Below are positions 13,009-24,911 of a stretch of 64,000 nucleotides of DNA, piece after piece. This DNA comes from Xiphophorus maculatus (lineage: Eukaryota; Chordata; Actinopteri; Cyprinodontiformes; Poeciliidae): NCBI RefSeq assembly GCF_002775205.1, contig NC_036446.1:15810565-15874564 (forward strand). Direction: 5' to 3'. The position numbers and the translations under genes were made by a program. Position 1 is the stretch's first letter. Each line of letters opens with the position of its first letter. The notes beneath the pieces were generated by a model, which saw only the letters and a program-made list of their open reading frames with translations, was not told the DNA's origin and made no database searches.

Positions 13009-14148
13009 GTGAGTGTCTGTTCGCTGCTTTCAGGTAGTTTACGCTGAAATTGACACACCGCAGACAGGTACAGACCTTTCCCTGAGGGAATAAAGTTTTA
13101 GAAAAATACAAATGTTTTCGGGTTTTGAAAAGTCCGTCTGTGACCCGCTTGGACGTCACACGATGTAATCATGACATGCTTTCATTATCCTCGCAGCTCA
13201 TACGGTTTTCCTCAGCCGCTTTGGTGCATTTTTCAGAACATAATTGAAATTCTCAAAACTACTTGTTCAATTTTTGTGCACAAAATTAAAGCGGTTTTCT
13301 CATTTCTGTGAACAAACTGCAAATGCCTTTGTACGTCCATGTAAGTGGTTATGTGCAATAATTATACTGACAACATGACGAATAAATTTGACTGTCGTAT
13401 TCAAACACAATGAAACAAGTACTTCTCATTCTGAGGCACTGTCGTGTTTATCGACAAATATTTAATTTTCAGAGATGAATTGAGGATTTTGAGAAAGAAA
13501 CTGGATTTAGCAGGTAATTTATGCTGTTAAGCTGTTTGTTCAGAGAAATGCACTTAGTGTTTTGCAAATGTCGAAAATGATTCCCAAAAAAAAGAAGCGT
13601 CTGTAATTTTTAGCATATAAGTAGTTTTGCTAATCGCAATTGACTTAACAGGACAGCATTATGTAAAATCTACTTTTTTTTAGCTTTACATCACGCTATA
13701 ATGTTGTTCCTTCACCAAAAACATACCTGGAGTGTTGCCTTGATTCTTTCATGTATGTTTGAGAAATCCTTTAATCTCCATGGCAACCATTCAGCTCTGC
13801 AAAATGTCTGGAGGGACTGAAGGCGTATCTCCTCCTACAGCTGCAGTTTCCAAGTTTCTGCCTCACAGAGCAGCCCTCTCCCACTCAGCTCCTTCAGACT
13901 AGCCAGCAGCAATTAGCAAACACCTGGTGGGTTTTCGGAGACGTGTTGTCAGTAGTTCATAGAATAAAAGAACAATGTTCATTTTACTCAAACGTATAGC
14001 TATAAAAAGTAAAATCAGAGAAACTGTTCACTTTGCAGGGGTCTCTTAATTTTTTCCAGAGGTGTGTAGGCTATATATGTTTGAAATTTAAGATGTGGAT
14101 TTTAATCCTAATAATTCCCACATTGTATTTGCTCTACAGGTGGGGAGG

Positions 14149-17100
14149 ATGAGCTCAAGCTGTGGCACAAGAAGAAAGGTCCGACAGCAGCAGCTCTCCT
14201 GCAGCTTGGTGCCGTCTGATCCTGAAACACAGGCAGAGACCCAGGATCTCTTTAACAAAGTTAAAACCTTTATGAAGCCAGTGGATGAGGAATGGCGCAT
14301 CCCCGACCCTAATGTTGCTCTCAAACACCCGGCAGAGAACCACCGACACCTCCAGGAGCTGAAGGCGTCTCTGAATGCCGTGAAGAACCAGCTCAGTGAC
14401 AAGAACATACAAGTGTGGCACCAACACACCAACTCCACCAACCGAGCTGGGAAGGTGATCGCTGCTGTTCGCTCGGCTGCCAACGCGGAGATCTGCACTC
14501 AGGCCTGGTGCAAGTTCTACGAGATCCTGGGGACCTTTGACCTTCTGCCAGAGGAGGCGCTTCAAAACGGGGAGCTGAACTCCGTCCATCTCTGTGAAGC
14601 TCCAGGAGCGTTCATCACCGCTCTCAATCACTACATGAAAACAAACGAGTCCACCCGCTACTGCGACTGGGGCTGGGTCGCCAACACCCTCAACCCGTAC
14701 CACGAGGCCAACGGAGGGAGCACGACCATCGTGGACGACCGGCTGATCGCCAACACGCTGCCGTGGTGGTTCTTTGGCTCCGACAACACGGGGAACATCA
14801 TGCTCCAGAAGCACCTGCTGGATCTGCAAGTGTTTGTGTCCAACATGCAGCGGGTCGACGTGGTGACGGCCGACGGAAGCTTTGACTGTCAGGAGAACCC
14901 GGACGAGCAAGAGGCGCTGGTGGCGTCGCTGCATTACTGCGAGGCCGCTGCAGCGCTGCTCCTCCTGAGCCCCGGTGGCTCCTTCGTCCTGAAGATGTTC
15001 ACGCTGTATGAACACTCCTCCATCTGCTTGCTCTACCTGCTGAACTGCTGCTTCCGCTCCGTCAGCGTCTTCAAACCCGCCACCAGCAAAGCGGGGAACT
15101 CCGAGGTTTACGTCGTGTGTTTGAACTACGAGACCAAGGAGGAGGTGAGGCCTCTGCTCTCCAAACTGATCCGAAATTATGGCCCAAATCTGGCTGACAG
15201 AGAGGCGTTGTTCCCCAGCTCGGTTATCCCAGAGACGTTTCTGAAGCAGCATGAGGAGTTGTGCTCCTACTTCCACACCCTGCAGGTGGGGACCATCGGT
15301 GAAAACCTGTGGCTGTTTGAAGGGATGAGCACAGAGAGGAGGCAGCGGCTTGACCACATCAGAGACTGTGTTGTGCATGAATACCTGCAGCGCTTCCAGG
15401 TAAGACGCATGTTAATTAAATTGGACCTTTTATGTTTTTGTACTTCCATTTGGTACTTCCATTTGGCTCTGCTTCTAAAAACCGCTTCTAAAAATCGCTT
15501 AAACGTATTGCCAAAAAAATGTGTGGGTGTTTTTATTAATTAATTTATTCATTCATTTATTTATTGCCGTCTAGAAAATGAGCCGTTTCAAAAACCTTCC
15601 TGTTTTTAAGTCACATTCCATTGGCACTTTTCTGTCACCTTTCAACCCTAGCCAAGTCCAACCCTTCAGCCCAGCTCTGTTGCCAAGCAACCCTAGCTGA
15701 GCTTAGCACATTTGGTCAGCTGGTTTTACTGCTGTATGCGCTGCAAAATGGCTGCTGGAAAAGACAAGTGTTTTGTTCTTGTCCTACCACTTAGAAACCA
15801 TTTGCTGCATTATTGTTGGTTTTACAGGAGGCTCTACTTCTGCTTTTCAAAGATGTTCAGTTGTGTCATTGAGTATCTGTTTGCAGTGTGTATAAAGTGT
15901 GAGTGTAAACATTGGTTTGGCATGGCCAGCAGCAGAATATTTGGATTTAGCAAGCAGTCATTTAAAACAGGGATTTACTATTTAGAACACAGACAAAAGT
16001 AATAATGTATCTGACTTTTAACCAGCCTCTAGAGGTTTATATTCTACTAGTCTCTCTTGTCTGTGGCATCACTTCTGGATATTAATTGTAGTATTACTGT
16101 GTGCAGGTGAGCTTTCTTCCCAGGAGCCGGTGGATTTCCAGGAACACGGTGAGTCCCGCCTGCTGCAGCGTGCCGGCAGGTCGACCTCTGGGCCAGAAGA
16201 AGCAAACCGGCTCCTTCAACGAGCGCAGGGAGCTGCAGAACCTGAGCTGGAGGGAGCGAATTGGGCGGAGCTGCCAGGCTGCGCTGATACAGAGTCACTG
16301 CACTGAGGACAGAGGGCTGGGCTGCGTGTTAGAAGGACCCCGCTCCAGCTGCTATGTAGATTCATGGTATGTTGTAACTGGAGCTGCGCTGCCTGCAGTC
16401 AGGAACTCTCCATTCTGTGACTCAGCGCTGTTGAACCACCTGAACGAAGCCCTGCAGGATGCAGCGGTGGACTGGACTCTAGTGACCCCCTGCCGCTCCT
16501 GCCGTGCGGCTTGCACTGCCTCCATTTTGTCTGAAGCTGGAGGTCTTGAGGGGAGCAAAGAGAAACGGCAGTGTCTGGTGTTCGACAGCCGCGCAGCGTG
16601 GGCTGCTGCTGCTGAGAGCCAAGCAGACGATTTAGTTCTGACGTTCAGTGAAGAGCCTTCGTTTCCTCAGAGAGGCTGCATCCTGCTGCACGACGGCGAG
16701 CCTCTGTACCAGCAGCAGCTGCTGGGATGTGTCCTGCTCGCCCTGCAGACCCTGAGCGCCGGGGACGCCCTGCTGCTGCGGGTGTTTTCGGCCCTGACTC
16801 GAGTCACCGCTGCCACTGTGTTCTGCCTGCACGCCTGTTTCCGCTCCATCTCCTTCAGGTGTCCACCCCCGTCCGGCGGAGTTGGGGCCTTGCTGATGTG
16901 CGTCGGCTTCTGCCCCGAAGCGGCCGCTCCGATGCTCCCAGTTCTGAGTGACGTGCAGAGCAGCATCCAGCAGCTGATTGGAGGAGGAGAAGGAGACATG
17001 GGGGAGAACCGAACACACGCAGGTGACAGACAGGTACTGCAGTTTGTTCCCATGGAGGAGCTGCTGAAAGGAGGACTAACAGAGTTCCTCTGGACCATGA

Positions 17101-17156
17101 ACTCTGAAATCACCCAGCAGAAGCTGCACCTCCTGCTGCAGGAGGCAGCTTACTGA
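14149..17156 (+). CDS. cmtr2: cap-specific mRNA (nucleoside-2'-O-)-methyltransferase 2
   Basis: Coding exons are 14149-15399 and 16107-17156, joining in phase 0 to 766 aa, close to the mammalian length of 770. The enzyme methylates the ribose 2'-O of the second transcribed nucleotide to make cap 2 on mRNA. The N-terminal half carries an FtsJ/Adrift-type Rossmann methyltransferase. It has the SAM-binding motif LCEAPGAF (residues 148-155), the motif VVTADGSFDC with D242, and GGSFVLKMFTLYE with K282. K122 in QAWCKFYEIL is a plausible first member of the K-D-K-E catalytic set. The C-terminal half is the inactive, diverged methyltransferase-like domain known in this family. The start is the ATG at 14149, which follows acceptor CTCTACAG and GTGGGGAGG. 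The frame runs open upstream but that part is intronic. The intron (15400-16106, GTAAGA...GTGCAG) interrupts a region coded by one exon in mammals and is largely occupied by a dispersed repeat. A long antisense frame over exon 1 is a shadow. Confidence 0.95.
15440..16018 (+). repeat. dispersed repeat family R, copy A (in cmtr2 coding intron)
   Basis: Shares ordered blocks with copies at about 27437-28110 (minus) and 61960-62550 (plus). These include GGCTCTGCTTCTAAAAACCG, AATGAGCCGTTTCAAAAACC, TTGCCAAGCAACCCTAGCTG, GCTGTATGCGCTGCAAAATG, AGAAACCATTTGCTGCATTA, TCTGCTTTTCAAAGATGTTC, GGCCAGCAGCAGAATATTTG and AAAACAG. The 3' end is diverged or truncated compared with the other two copies. The short frame at 15712-16002 is inside the repeat and is not a gene. 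Confidence 0.85.
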
Positions 17157-17319
17157 GGCTAAGGCTGCAGCGGATTATCACTCCAGAACAATACGACATG
17201 TCCGTTTTTATTTTTCTAACACCAACAAACAGAAGAACAAAACTAAAGGTGCAGTCCACTAAGTAAAAGTAAATTTTACTTCTTGAATTTAATTTTACAA
17301 ATCAAAATTATGTACAGAA

Positions 17320-17671
17320 CACTGCAAATACACAAAGTCGTACCAAGTAATTTTGGTTTAGTTTCTAGTACAAATGTCTCAGTACAATTGAAATTAGACA
17401 AAACCTACTTAAGCAATTTTTAAGTCAATAGTTTGTTAATATTGAAGAAAAAATACTAGTTCCACTGGCAGATTATTTCATATTTTCCCATATCGTAAGT
17501 GAAATAATCTGCCAGTGGAACTAGTACTTTTTTATAAATATTAAGAAACTCTTGACTTAAAAGTTACTTGTAAGTTAGTTTTGTCTTATTTATGTCTTAT
17601 TCTTATATTCCAGATATTTTCACTAGAAACTAGACTAAAAATACTTGGCAAGACTCTCTATTTTTGCAGTG
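17320..17671. mobile_element. 350-bp hairpin MITE in probable cmtr2 3' UTR
   Basis: The element starts CACTGCAAATACACAAAGTC and ends CTCTCTATTTTTGCAGTG, and the two halves are reverse complements along almost the whole length. The inner arms are a perfect 26-bp match (17455-17480, from ACTAGTTCCACTGGCAGATT, against 17500-17525) around a 19-base loop. It is non-coding. It lies 163 bp beyond the cmtr2 stop, and the first AATAAA after that stop is at 17677-17682, six bases past the hairpin, so the hairpin is likely transcribed in the 3' UTR. Confidence 0.9.
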
Positions 17672-17676
17672 AATTA

Positions 17677-17682
17677 AATAAA
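17677..17682 (+). terminator. cmtr2: candidate cmtr2 polyadenylation signal
   Basis: First AATAAA after the cmtr2 stop codon. Another cluster (AATAAATAATAAAC) lies near 17730. Assignment is by position only. Confidence 0.45.
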
Positions 17683-17759
17683 TGTTCAGGATTTAGTTAT
17701 TTATTTTCATTTTGATGGTTATGAATTCGAAATAAATAATAAACAATATTCAGTTTCTC

Positions 17760-20700
17760 AGAAAATTTGAATATTACATAAGATCAATTAAGAACAATTA
17801 TTTTTAGTACATGAAGGCCCTCTTAATGTTTGCTTTGCACTGCGTTTGCTTGATTTACTGCATCAGTGCAGCGTGGCATGGAGACGTTTAGCCAAGGCTC
17901 TGCTGAATAAGCTGAGTTTTAATGGCGCCTTCAGCTTGTCTGCATTGTTTCCTCCTGAAAAACTCTGTTTTATATTTTATTTTATTTGGGTTTTGGACAG
18001 GCAGGGTGGCTGTTGAGCACAGTGATTCCACATTTATTAAAGGATCAACACCAGCAGAGGACATGGTTCCCACTTTACCGGCTTTGCAAACTTTACACTG
18101 AACCTCAAGCAAATTCTGTGATTTCTAATCCTTGATTTAGAATTTGAATGCATATTTATTCTAAAAGAGGACTTTGGACCATTGAGTAATAGTTCAGTTG
18201 TTTTGCTCTTTAGTTATAATCTCTGGCTCAGCGCTGGCTTAACGTAACCAGTGCACTAGTTTTAGATTAAGCCCTAAAAATACTGATGATTTATAAATCT
18301 CACATGATTTCTAGATTTCCTTTCCCATCATCTCAAGGATAAAGTTATGCCTTTTATGAGCACACTTTTTCCTTCCACTCAACTTTCTGATGCTATGTTC
18401 ATGCAGCCATTTCCTTGAAGAATTACATTTTGTGACTTATCTGGTTTGTTGGTCTTAAGTAATATTCTAATATGATGTAAAATTGTGTTTTAATTCAAAT
18501 TGACAGAAATAACGAGTGGATAGTTTTCAGTCTGTGTCTACTTCTTTTAGTTTTACTTATCAGTTCTATTCTAATTCATATTGAATGAGGAAAGGGCTTC
18601 GTTCAGTTAAACGGTTGTAGTTTTACCATAGTTCACAGAAACGGATAAAAGAAGAGATTGGGAAACATTTGAGTCTTCCAAGACAACAATGTTGCTTCTG
18701 TAACTTATCTAGGCCCACGCCATTAATCTAACTTGTATTTTAGTTTAAAATTTCATTCAAACATTTAAAAAATGATAGAATCAACAAAATCCAATTTTTA
18801 GGAAAGCGGTTTTTGTTTAATAAGTTTAGTTTTAAAGTGCTAAAAATCCATTCTTCCACCAAAGTTTGAGATATACCTCCAAACAATCATGATGTCAAAT
18901 ATTGACCTGAATAATTGTGATTATTATTTTTACGTTAACATTCAGCTAGCCTTACATAGTGCTGAAACTGAACTCAGTATTTTCTTGCAGCAGCCAAATT
19001 TTTAAACTATCAATCTTGTTTGGACGAAAGTTGAAGCTCTCCCACTTTGAATAAACGGTGAACACATTTTTAATCTCTAATAATTTTCTTTTCAAAGCAG
19101 GAAAGATGCAGCTGATGTTATGTTGCACCCATTGAGCTAATTTGTGAAACTGTTCAGTACAAAGATTCATCTTTATTTGATTAAGATTAATAAGACCTGA
19201 AACAATTTGATCCAACATGATAAATGATCATCTGTGATTGATTTGAGGTTAACTGATCAGGTTGGTGCTCCTGATGTTTGAGCGTCCAACGTGTCAAATT
19301 AATTTAACCTTGTAAATTTCTTTTACTCCTTGTTATACGTGAAGCTGCAGGCGAGAACTAAAACCTGCAAGGCTTGAAAATGCAGATTATTTTCAGAAGA
19401 TGATCAGCAGAACTGATCTGTGATTAAGTGGAGCTGAATAATAATCAGTTATAAAATCCTCTGCACCAAACAAAGAGGCTCTGAGTTTCCCCTGAAGTGC
19501 CTGTTGTTTTTGTTATGATTTATCTTCTTACCACGATGCTAAAGATCTTTTAGCTGTCATGGATGTTGACACTAAATTCCTGTTAATGCTTTTTTATTTC
19601 AGTTTTTCATGCTTAGGGGAAGACATAGTGCACTAATTTGTTTTATTTATCATGAAAGACTTTGTTCTTATAGCTGAGTTTAGTTTATTCTATTTTGTAA
19701 GAGTCTGTATAACTTATTTTCTTAAGAAAAATAAAAATGTGCACTGAAATAAATTGCTGTTGAGGCTGATTAAATATTTTTTGTTTGTGATACAAACTAA
19801 AACAGACTGTAATGAATATTTAATTCTTTTGCCTCAGAATATTCAAAACATTGAATATTAATCACCCTTAAAGAAGGAAAAACTCATATTTTCACTACTG
19901 ATCCAAAAATATATATTATTCCATTCATTCATGCAGCTCCATCATATAGGACAAATATTAAATCTGCATTGCAGATTATCTGCGTTAACATGAGAATGGT
20001 GTCAATACAGGTTTTCTGCTCTGCAGATCTGTTGTATTTTTATTAAAACTGCACAATTTTAGAAAACATAACATTGTGATCTTATTTTACGACACTAATT
20101 GTGAGTAATTCACATTTTTCTTTCTACTCTTCTTTCCACATCATTGCTTTCTGATTAAGCTCTATTTGTGGATGTAAAGGACCATGAATATTCATCTAAA
20201 CTGTCAATATGTTTTTTAATTTTATGTCCAAATTACCATGTGTGCTGCATTGCAATTGAGATATGGAACACATTGATGTCATATTGACCTTAGTAAGGAT
20301 TTGATCTATTGTGCAGTTCTGATTTGTCGGTTAAACGCAGCATTAAAAATAACATTTAATGAAACAAACATTTAAAATTAGGATTTTAAATGCACTTATT
20401 GAAAATTCTCCTGGTATTTTTTGGTCTGAGATCGGGAGTCCACACAGACTAGTGTTAAAAAAACAATTATGTTAAATAAGTGGACAGTAGTTAACAACAC
20501 AGTTTTCAATGTTTCCATTTGTCAAAGGAAAAAGTACAGTAGTAATCCAAACCAGTATGGCCCAGTGTAAATTAATCTCATCCCTCCTCGGTTTTGATTA
20601 ATCACATTTTTTGGTTGAAATTATCCTGCCACACCAATGACTGAATACTGGTTGTTCTGTAATATCAGGAAATCACTCCACAAGAACCCGTTTGACAACA

Positions 20701-23700
20701 TGAAGTAGGCTAAAAGATCTCAAAAACAACATACCCTGCCCCGTCTAAAAAAGAAAAATAATTATGAAGTTATTTCTAAAGCTTTGGCAGTTTCATGTCT
20801 ACCAAAATTACTCCAAGATTCATTCAGGCTTGTGATACGACCATGAGGATCTGAGCAGAAATGCTTCAGACGGGGAGGGCTTCATGGCCACAAGACTAAT
20901 GGAGTAAAACATATTTTCCACTTTGAATTTTCACTGTGTTGCAAATTTAACATTTCTGTTAACAAATTTAGGAACAAGCTGTAAACAACGTTTACTTTTT
21001 TAAACTTAATAGAAACAGATATATTTTGTGAACATTTTGTTTTTTTTCATAAAAGCATTTTTGTTTTTCCTTCTCTTCATCTGAGACACCATAGAGTTAC
21101 GCTAACCCCTGACAGCTTTTGCTTTTGCAGTGGATGAGGTTAATTTACTTGGTCTGCAGACACATTTGAATATGTGAGTTAAAAGACGAACACAACCCCT
21201 GATCCGAGTGTTTCTACTGAGCTCTGCAGCAGATACAGACAACTGTTAAATCTGTGGATTAAGTGATCAGATGGTGATCTCGTGAACTTCGCATGAACTC
21301 AGATTTTATTGTGTTTTTTTTTTAGGTCAAATGAAGTCTAAACAACAGAATTACTCACATTCAAACACTTCTTAAAGATACGAATAAAAATACAGACGAA
21401 ATGGTTGATATTGCACATGAGAGCTGATATTCAGGCTTGCTCTAAATTAATTTCCAAATTGTTTAAGCAGCATTCAGATGGAAAGATCACTCTGTCAGGA
21501 TCAGCTTGTTCTCTTTCAGCTCAGAGCAAAAGCAGAAAGAAAACATTTTCCTGGAAGAACCCAACAACAGAAACCAAGTCAAACTTTTTTTTTTCTAAAC
21601 ACTATAAAATATCAGCTCACAATCTAACTCAGAGTTTATAGTGTTCAGCTGAGCTGCAGTAGCATACTGTTTAAATCACTATGGATGGAAGAGAACAGGG
21701 TTATAAAGGTCATGTGTGACTTTAAAAAATGAAATGTGTCCTGCAAATAAGAAGTCAGCCACATATATTCATTTTGAGAAAGGGCATCCTGGACCTAATT
21801 TCCCTCCAGTACCCAGTTTACTTTGCCTCCTTTGACTCAGCCTGTGACCCTATCCTTTAAAATGACTGTAAATCTAAAAACAAATAACGTAACCTTCTCT
21901 AAAACTAGTTATTTCCAACTTTTGTTCAACCTAGCCCCAGCTAGCAGCATAATATAGACAAAGTAAAGATGTGAATTCCACTGTGCTGCAAAGATTGATA
22001 TTATTAAAACCTGAACCTACTATAAACACTGATGAGTATGAAGATGCACAGTTGCCAAGTTCCCAAGCATTTATGAACCGTTTATTGTTGTCGCAGCAGC
22101 GCAGCTAGCTCCTACAGGAAGTCAGACAAGTGGTAGACTAAAGTTTTGGCCACTAACGAATATAATTTGCAAACAATAAGAGATTTCAAGCTGCCTTTGC
22201 TTTTCTTATCTTCAGACTGGTGAGAAAATCTTAGTTGTGCACATCACTATCACTTTCAGAGCTAAACACAACACAAAGCAGCTGCTTTCAAGATTTTTTT
22301 AATATCAGATTTACTTTGACTTTCATGTAAGATAAAAACATGAATCACTGGAACAAATTTCTTGTTTTGGAGGATGTTTAGGCCAACACTCCTAGCACTT
22401 CCCAGTCAAAGTTCAGACTTTAATGTGTCATAGGACTTGAAAAACTGACGCTCATCACGAACAGCCTCTGCACAATCTGAGCCTGTTGAGCTATTGTCCA
22501 AAAAACGGGCTAAATTTGCAGCCTGACAGACTTTTTTGTTCTAGTATTGCTGTAAAAAAATGGTGGAACAAACTCCAGACAGCAAATTCAAAGATTTTCA
22601 GCTGGAGCTGATTACTGGTGAAGCACATGATCACATTGCTGACTTTGGCCTCCTGTACCTGAGAACTGAATCGATTCCGTCTCAGAGGTCAAAGATCTAA
22701 AGTCACCAGTTCAATAGAGGATGGGAAGCTGTAAGGACGGCCTTATCTACATCAACTGGATGTACAGAAAACAGTCATACAGAAGCATCTGAAGCTGCAG
22801 AGATTCTCTCTATTCCTAATTCAACTAATTGATATATTTGCTTTTTGAATGCCATACATTTTCACTGGTGTCCCACTATGACTCTTATCAGAACCAGTTT
22901 AATGTTAAAGAGGCCGCAGCCACAAAATGCTAATTACTAATCACAACTGCAGCAAGACTACTTAAAAGTCTGGGCAACCACTAATCTTTCTCTAATGAGG
23001 GCTTGAAATTATTTTTCAGTAACTGAAAAAATCTGATCTGATTAAGCAGAGAATAATTTAGGATTCCAGCTTGTTGGAGGTTTCAGTCTGTCAGTTTTAT
23101 CCAGCAATGCAAAACCAGTACGGCCTTATTGAAATTATGACATTTTCTTCAAGAACAATATCTAAACAACTCTGTGACATTACAGTGGCTCAGCCTTTAG
23201 CAGCAATATTTTGACGCATTCAGACTGAGCTGTTTTCAGTTTAAATATACTCATTACAGGGATAGTCGGTATTCTGTAATGCTTCAATAATTTTGAATTT
23301 AGATTGATGAGTTGAAGAGAGCGAGCAAAACAGCACTAAAAATAGGATATGTGTACAGTTAAGCTAAATAGGCTAATTGTGTGAGCTGAGAACTTACCTG
23401 TGCCTTAAGTCAATGGAGCAAACTGCATAGTTTTCGCATGATGAATAGTTTTGTTATTAATGTTTTGGCCTACTAAAACATTGAGTTATTAATTGTAATA
23501 ATTTAGATGAAATTGTAATTTGAGTGTACCACCCTGCTACAGTTTGTGCCCCAGTCTGGGGGTAATTCGTGGGAATTAAATAGTCACTTAGATGTCTGCC
23601 TAAAAAGTGATACCTAACCATTAAAAAGCCACAGTTTGATTAAAGTCATGCAGGTTGAGCCAATTGAAGCAGGGCGCTTGGATCTGGAACACAGTAAAAA

Positions 23701-24590
23701 ACTCATTTATTCTCTATTTTTGCTTTAAGCTGTGGAATAATGACAGTCTCTCATCTGTTGGTACTGAATAATGCTTAGAAAAATTAAAATCTTAAGTTAA
23801 ACCTTATATTTCTGGACAGAAAAATCTCAAATTTTTGCAAATGTGTTCCGACAGCAGAAGTGTTAATCTTTTGAAAGCTGCAAGCTAGTTAGAACCCTGT
23901 TTACTTTATAAAGCCATAGAGCAGCTGCAGGATTTATGAGGGGCTCTGTGTGATTTTCAAGCATTTTTTTCCCAGCTGCATTTAATGGATTTAAACATTT
24001 GGCCAGGTCAAACTATAATCCTGAGGACTAAACACAAGCAGAGTGTCACAGGTTTTGCCACTACAAATAGTTCCACCCAAGATGAAAACATCCATTACAT
24101 AACAGAAGAATCCATTAAAGCTGCTCTGTATTTTCATGCTTAAAAAAACATTTTTCTATGAGTTCAGGCAGACATGCGTCATCTGCTTGATTCTTGAATT
24201 TCAGCCTGATATGTTCTGATAATCGCCCCCCCTCTGAGTCCAGAGCCTGACAGAACCGGTTTGTAGATTCACTGTAAATCACTTCACATGTGCACAGCTG
24301 CAAGCTGCGACCCAAAACTCATTTAAGCTTGAAGAGGATAAATGGTAAACGTTTCACTTCTACAGCAGATTTATACCGCTGCTGTGATTTAGGGTAGGGA
24401 GAGAAAAAAAAAGAGAACAGAGAAGTACTCAGGACCCTGAAAGAAATAAGGTTTAAAGCATACTTCTCATTTCACTCAAGCAAATCGTCACAGAGATGAG
24501 CAGAAAGGGGACAAAATATTGCCTAAATCGACAATAAACAATTTCATACATGATGTGAAGTGGGGGGGGGAAATACAGTTCAGTCATTTA
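17760..24590. other. intergenic, no gene seen
   Basis: About 6.8 kb of AT-rich DNA between convergent cmtr2 and slc38a8. Only short reading frames occur (for example 17888-18112, 18952-19218, 21405-21641 and 24115-24315) and none has a recognisable domain or splice structure. I see no tRNA, rRNA or coding exon. Confidence 0.5.
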
Positions 24591-24597
24591 TAAATGG

Positions 24598-24622
24598 TGC
24601 AATAGCGCCCCCTGGCAAGGTT
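24598..24622 (-). promoter_or_regulatory. possible CTCF-type site
   Basis: The minus strand reads TTGCCAGGGGGCGCTA, matching the AGGGGGCGC core of the vertebrate CTCF motif. It lies about 300 bp beyond the slc38a8 stop codon. A motif match only. Confidence 0.3.
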
Positions 24623-24911
24623 CAGTAAGAATACATGAATACTCAAAAAGACAGATCATCTGTATACATCTGCTGCAAACATGCTTAACCATAATCAAAT
24701 ATACACACAGACTTATTACACAAACATGTTCTGCTTAAAATAAAATCCATTTAAACTGAAAATTGCACAACACACAAACATATTCTATTAACACATGTTC
24801 TGCTCAAGAAGACAAAATGTATATTTATGTGTACAAGTAAAAGACAGACATGGAAATTCAATGTCCAGTTCGACAGAAGAGGTTTGGTTCTGCTGTAGAG
24901 GAGCTGCTTTC

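Noticed and set aside
14155-15378. 407-codon open frame antisense to cmtr2 exon 1
   Set aside because: It mirrors the GC-rich cmtr2 coding frame, has no recognisable domain, and the plus-strand protein is a clear methyltransferase.
15712-16002. 96-aa frame after the first cmtr2 exon
   Set aside because: It lies inside repeat copy A; similar frames occur in the copies at 27648-27860 and 62080-62331, with frameshifts between them.
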